Positions 6,395 through 6,529 of a stretch of 6,529 bases of DNA are shown in pieces (position 1 is the stretch's first letter; every line of letters starts with the position of its first letter). The position numbers were made by a program, and so were the translations under genes. The DNA is from Candidatus Brevefilum sp. (GTDB taxonomy: Bacteria; Chloroflexota; Anaerolineae; Anaerolineales; Anaerolineaceae): contig SKPR01000151.1 of assembly GCA_007119455.1 (NCBI GenBank), forward strand, positions 1-6,529, read 5' to 3'. The notes under the pieces were generated by a model. That model saw nothing but the letters and a program-made list of their open reading frames with translations, had not been told where the DNA came from and ran no database searches.

Positions 6395-6529
6395 TTGAAA
6401 AAGATTATAAAAAATTACTGGTTATTGTTTGCTGTTGCAGGTGTTGTTGTCCTTTTTGACCAGATCACTAAATCTCTGGTTCGAGCCCATATCCCTTTCA
6501 GCAGTTATTGGATGCCCATCGATTGGTTG
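6395..6529 (+). CDS. lspA: Lipoprotein signal peptidase (signal peptidase II), N-terminal 45 residues (3' end outside window)
   Basis: Signal peptidase II is an aspartyl protease of the cytoplasmic membrane that removes signal peptides from lipid-modified prolipoproteins. The visible part starts with a short basic segment (KKIIK), then a hydrophobic span (about 8-21, YWLLFAVAGVVVLF) running directly into DQITK (22-26), the conserved first LspA box. The two catalytic aspartates would lie beyond the window. The start codon is TTG, with GGGAG six bases upstream. The gene begins 18 nt after the ileS stop, in the same frame, with no terminator or promoter in the gap, so it should be co-transcribed with ileS under T-box control. 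Adjacency of ileS and lspA is common in bacteria, which supports the call. Confidence 0.88.
   Translation, partial: MKKIIKNYWLLFAVAGVVVLFDQITKSLVRAHIPFSSYWMPIDWL

Overview
The window looks like an ordinary chromosomal segment from a bacterium of moderate GC content. My best guess at the lineage is Chloroflexota (Anaerolineae-like). The reasons are a type 2 isoleucyl-tRNA synthetase downstream of a full-length T-box leader, an unusual AlaDH/PNT-like dehydrogenase, and Gram-positive-style promoters and Shine-Dalgarno sites. This placement rests on general resemblance, not on a search, and a Firmicutes relative is possible. I see no mobile element, CRISPR array, tRNA or rRNA.

Layout: (1) Positions 1-731, minus strand, hold the first 243 codons of a dehydrogenase with an alanine dehydrogenase/transhydrogenase-like N-terminal domain and a Rossmann motif; its 3' end is outside the window. 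(2) Positions 732-819 are an AT-rich divergent control region with Shine-Dalgarno sites for both flanking genes, candidate promoters on both strands, and a small inverted repeat (GACA-TT-TGTC) resembling CopY/BlaI-family operators over the -35 box facing the copper gene. (3) Positions 820-2862 encode a complete CopB-type (P1B-3, CPH) heavy-metal ATPase with a histidine-rich N-terminus. (4) Positions 2863-3229 contain a strong sigma-A-type promoter and a complete T-box riboswitch: Stem I with an AUC (Ile) specifier, Stem II, a Stem IIA/B pseudoknot, Stem III, and mutually exclusive antiterminator and terminator. (5) Positions 3230-6376 encode a complete 1048-residue type 2 IleRS (ileS). (6) Positions 6395-6529 hold the first 45 codons of lspA (signal peptidase II), starting at TTG 18 nt after ileS.

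How they work together: ileS and lspA appear to form one transcription unit controlled by uncharged tRNA-Ile through the T-box, so lipoprotein signal-peptide processing may be co-induced with Ile-tRNA charging. The copper ATPase is a separate unit transcribed toward the T-box promoter, with no clear terminator between them. The dehydrogenase is transcribed divergently, and its functional link to the ATPase, if any, is unknown.

The most notable observation is that the class I signature motif of this IleRS reads GVHH instead of HIGH. This is the GXHH swap described for some mupirocin hyper-resistant IleRS2 enzymes. I do not see an evidently new multi-gene system; the interest lies in this catalytic variant, the very complete T-box, the metal-gene operator candidate and the divergent dehydrogenase.
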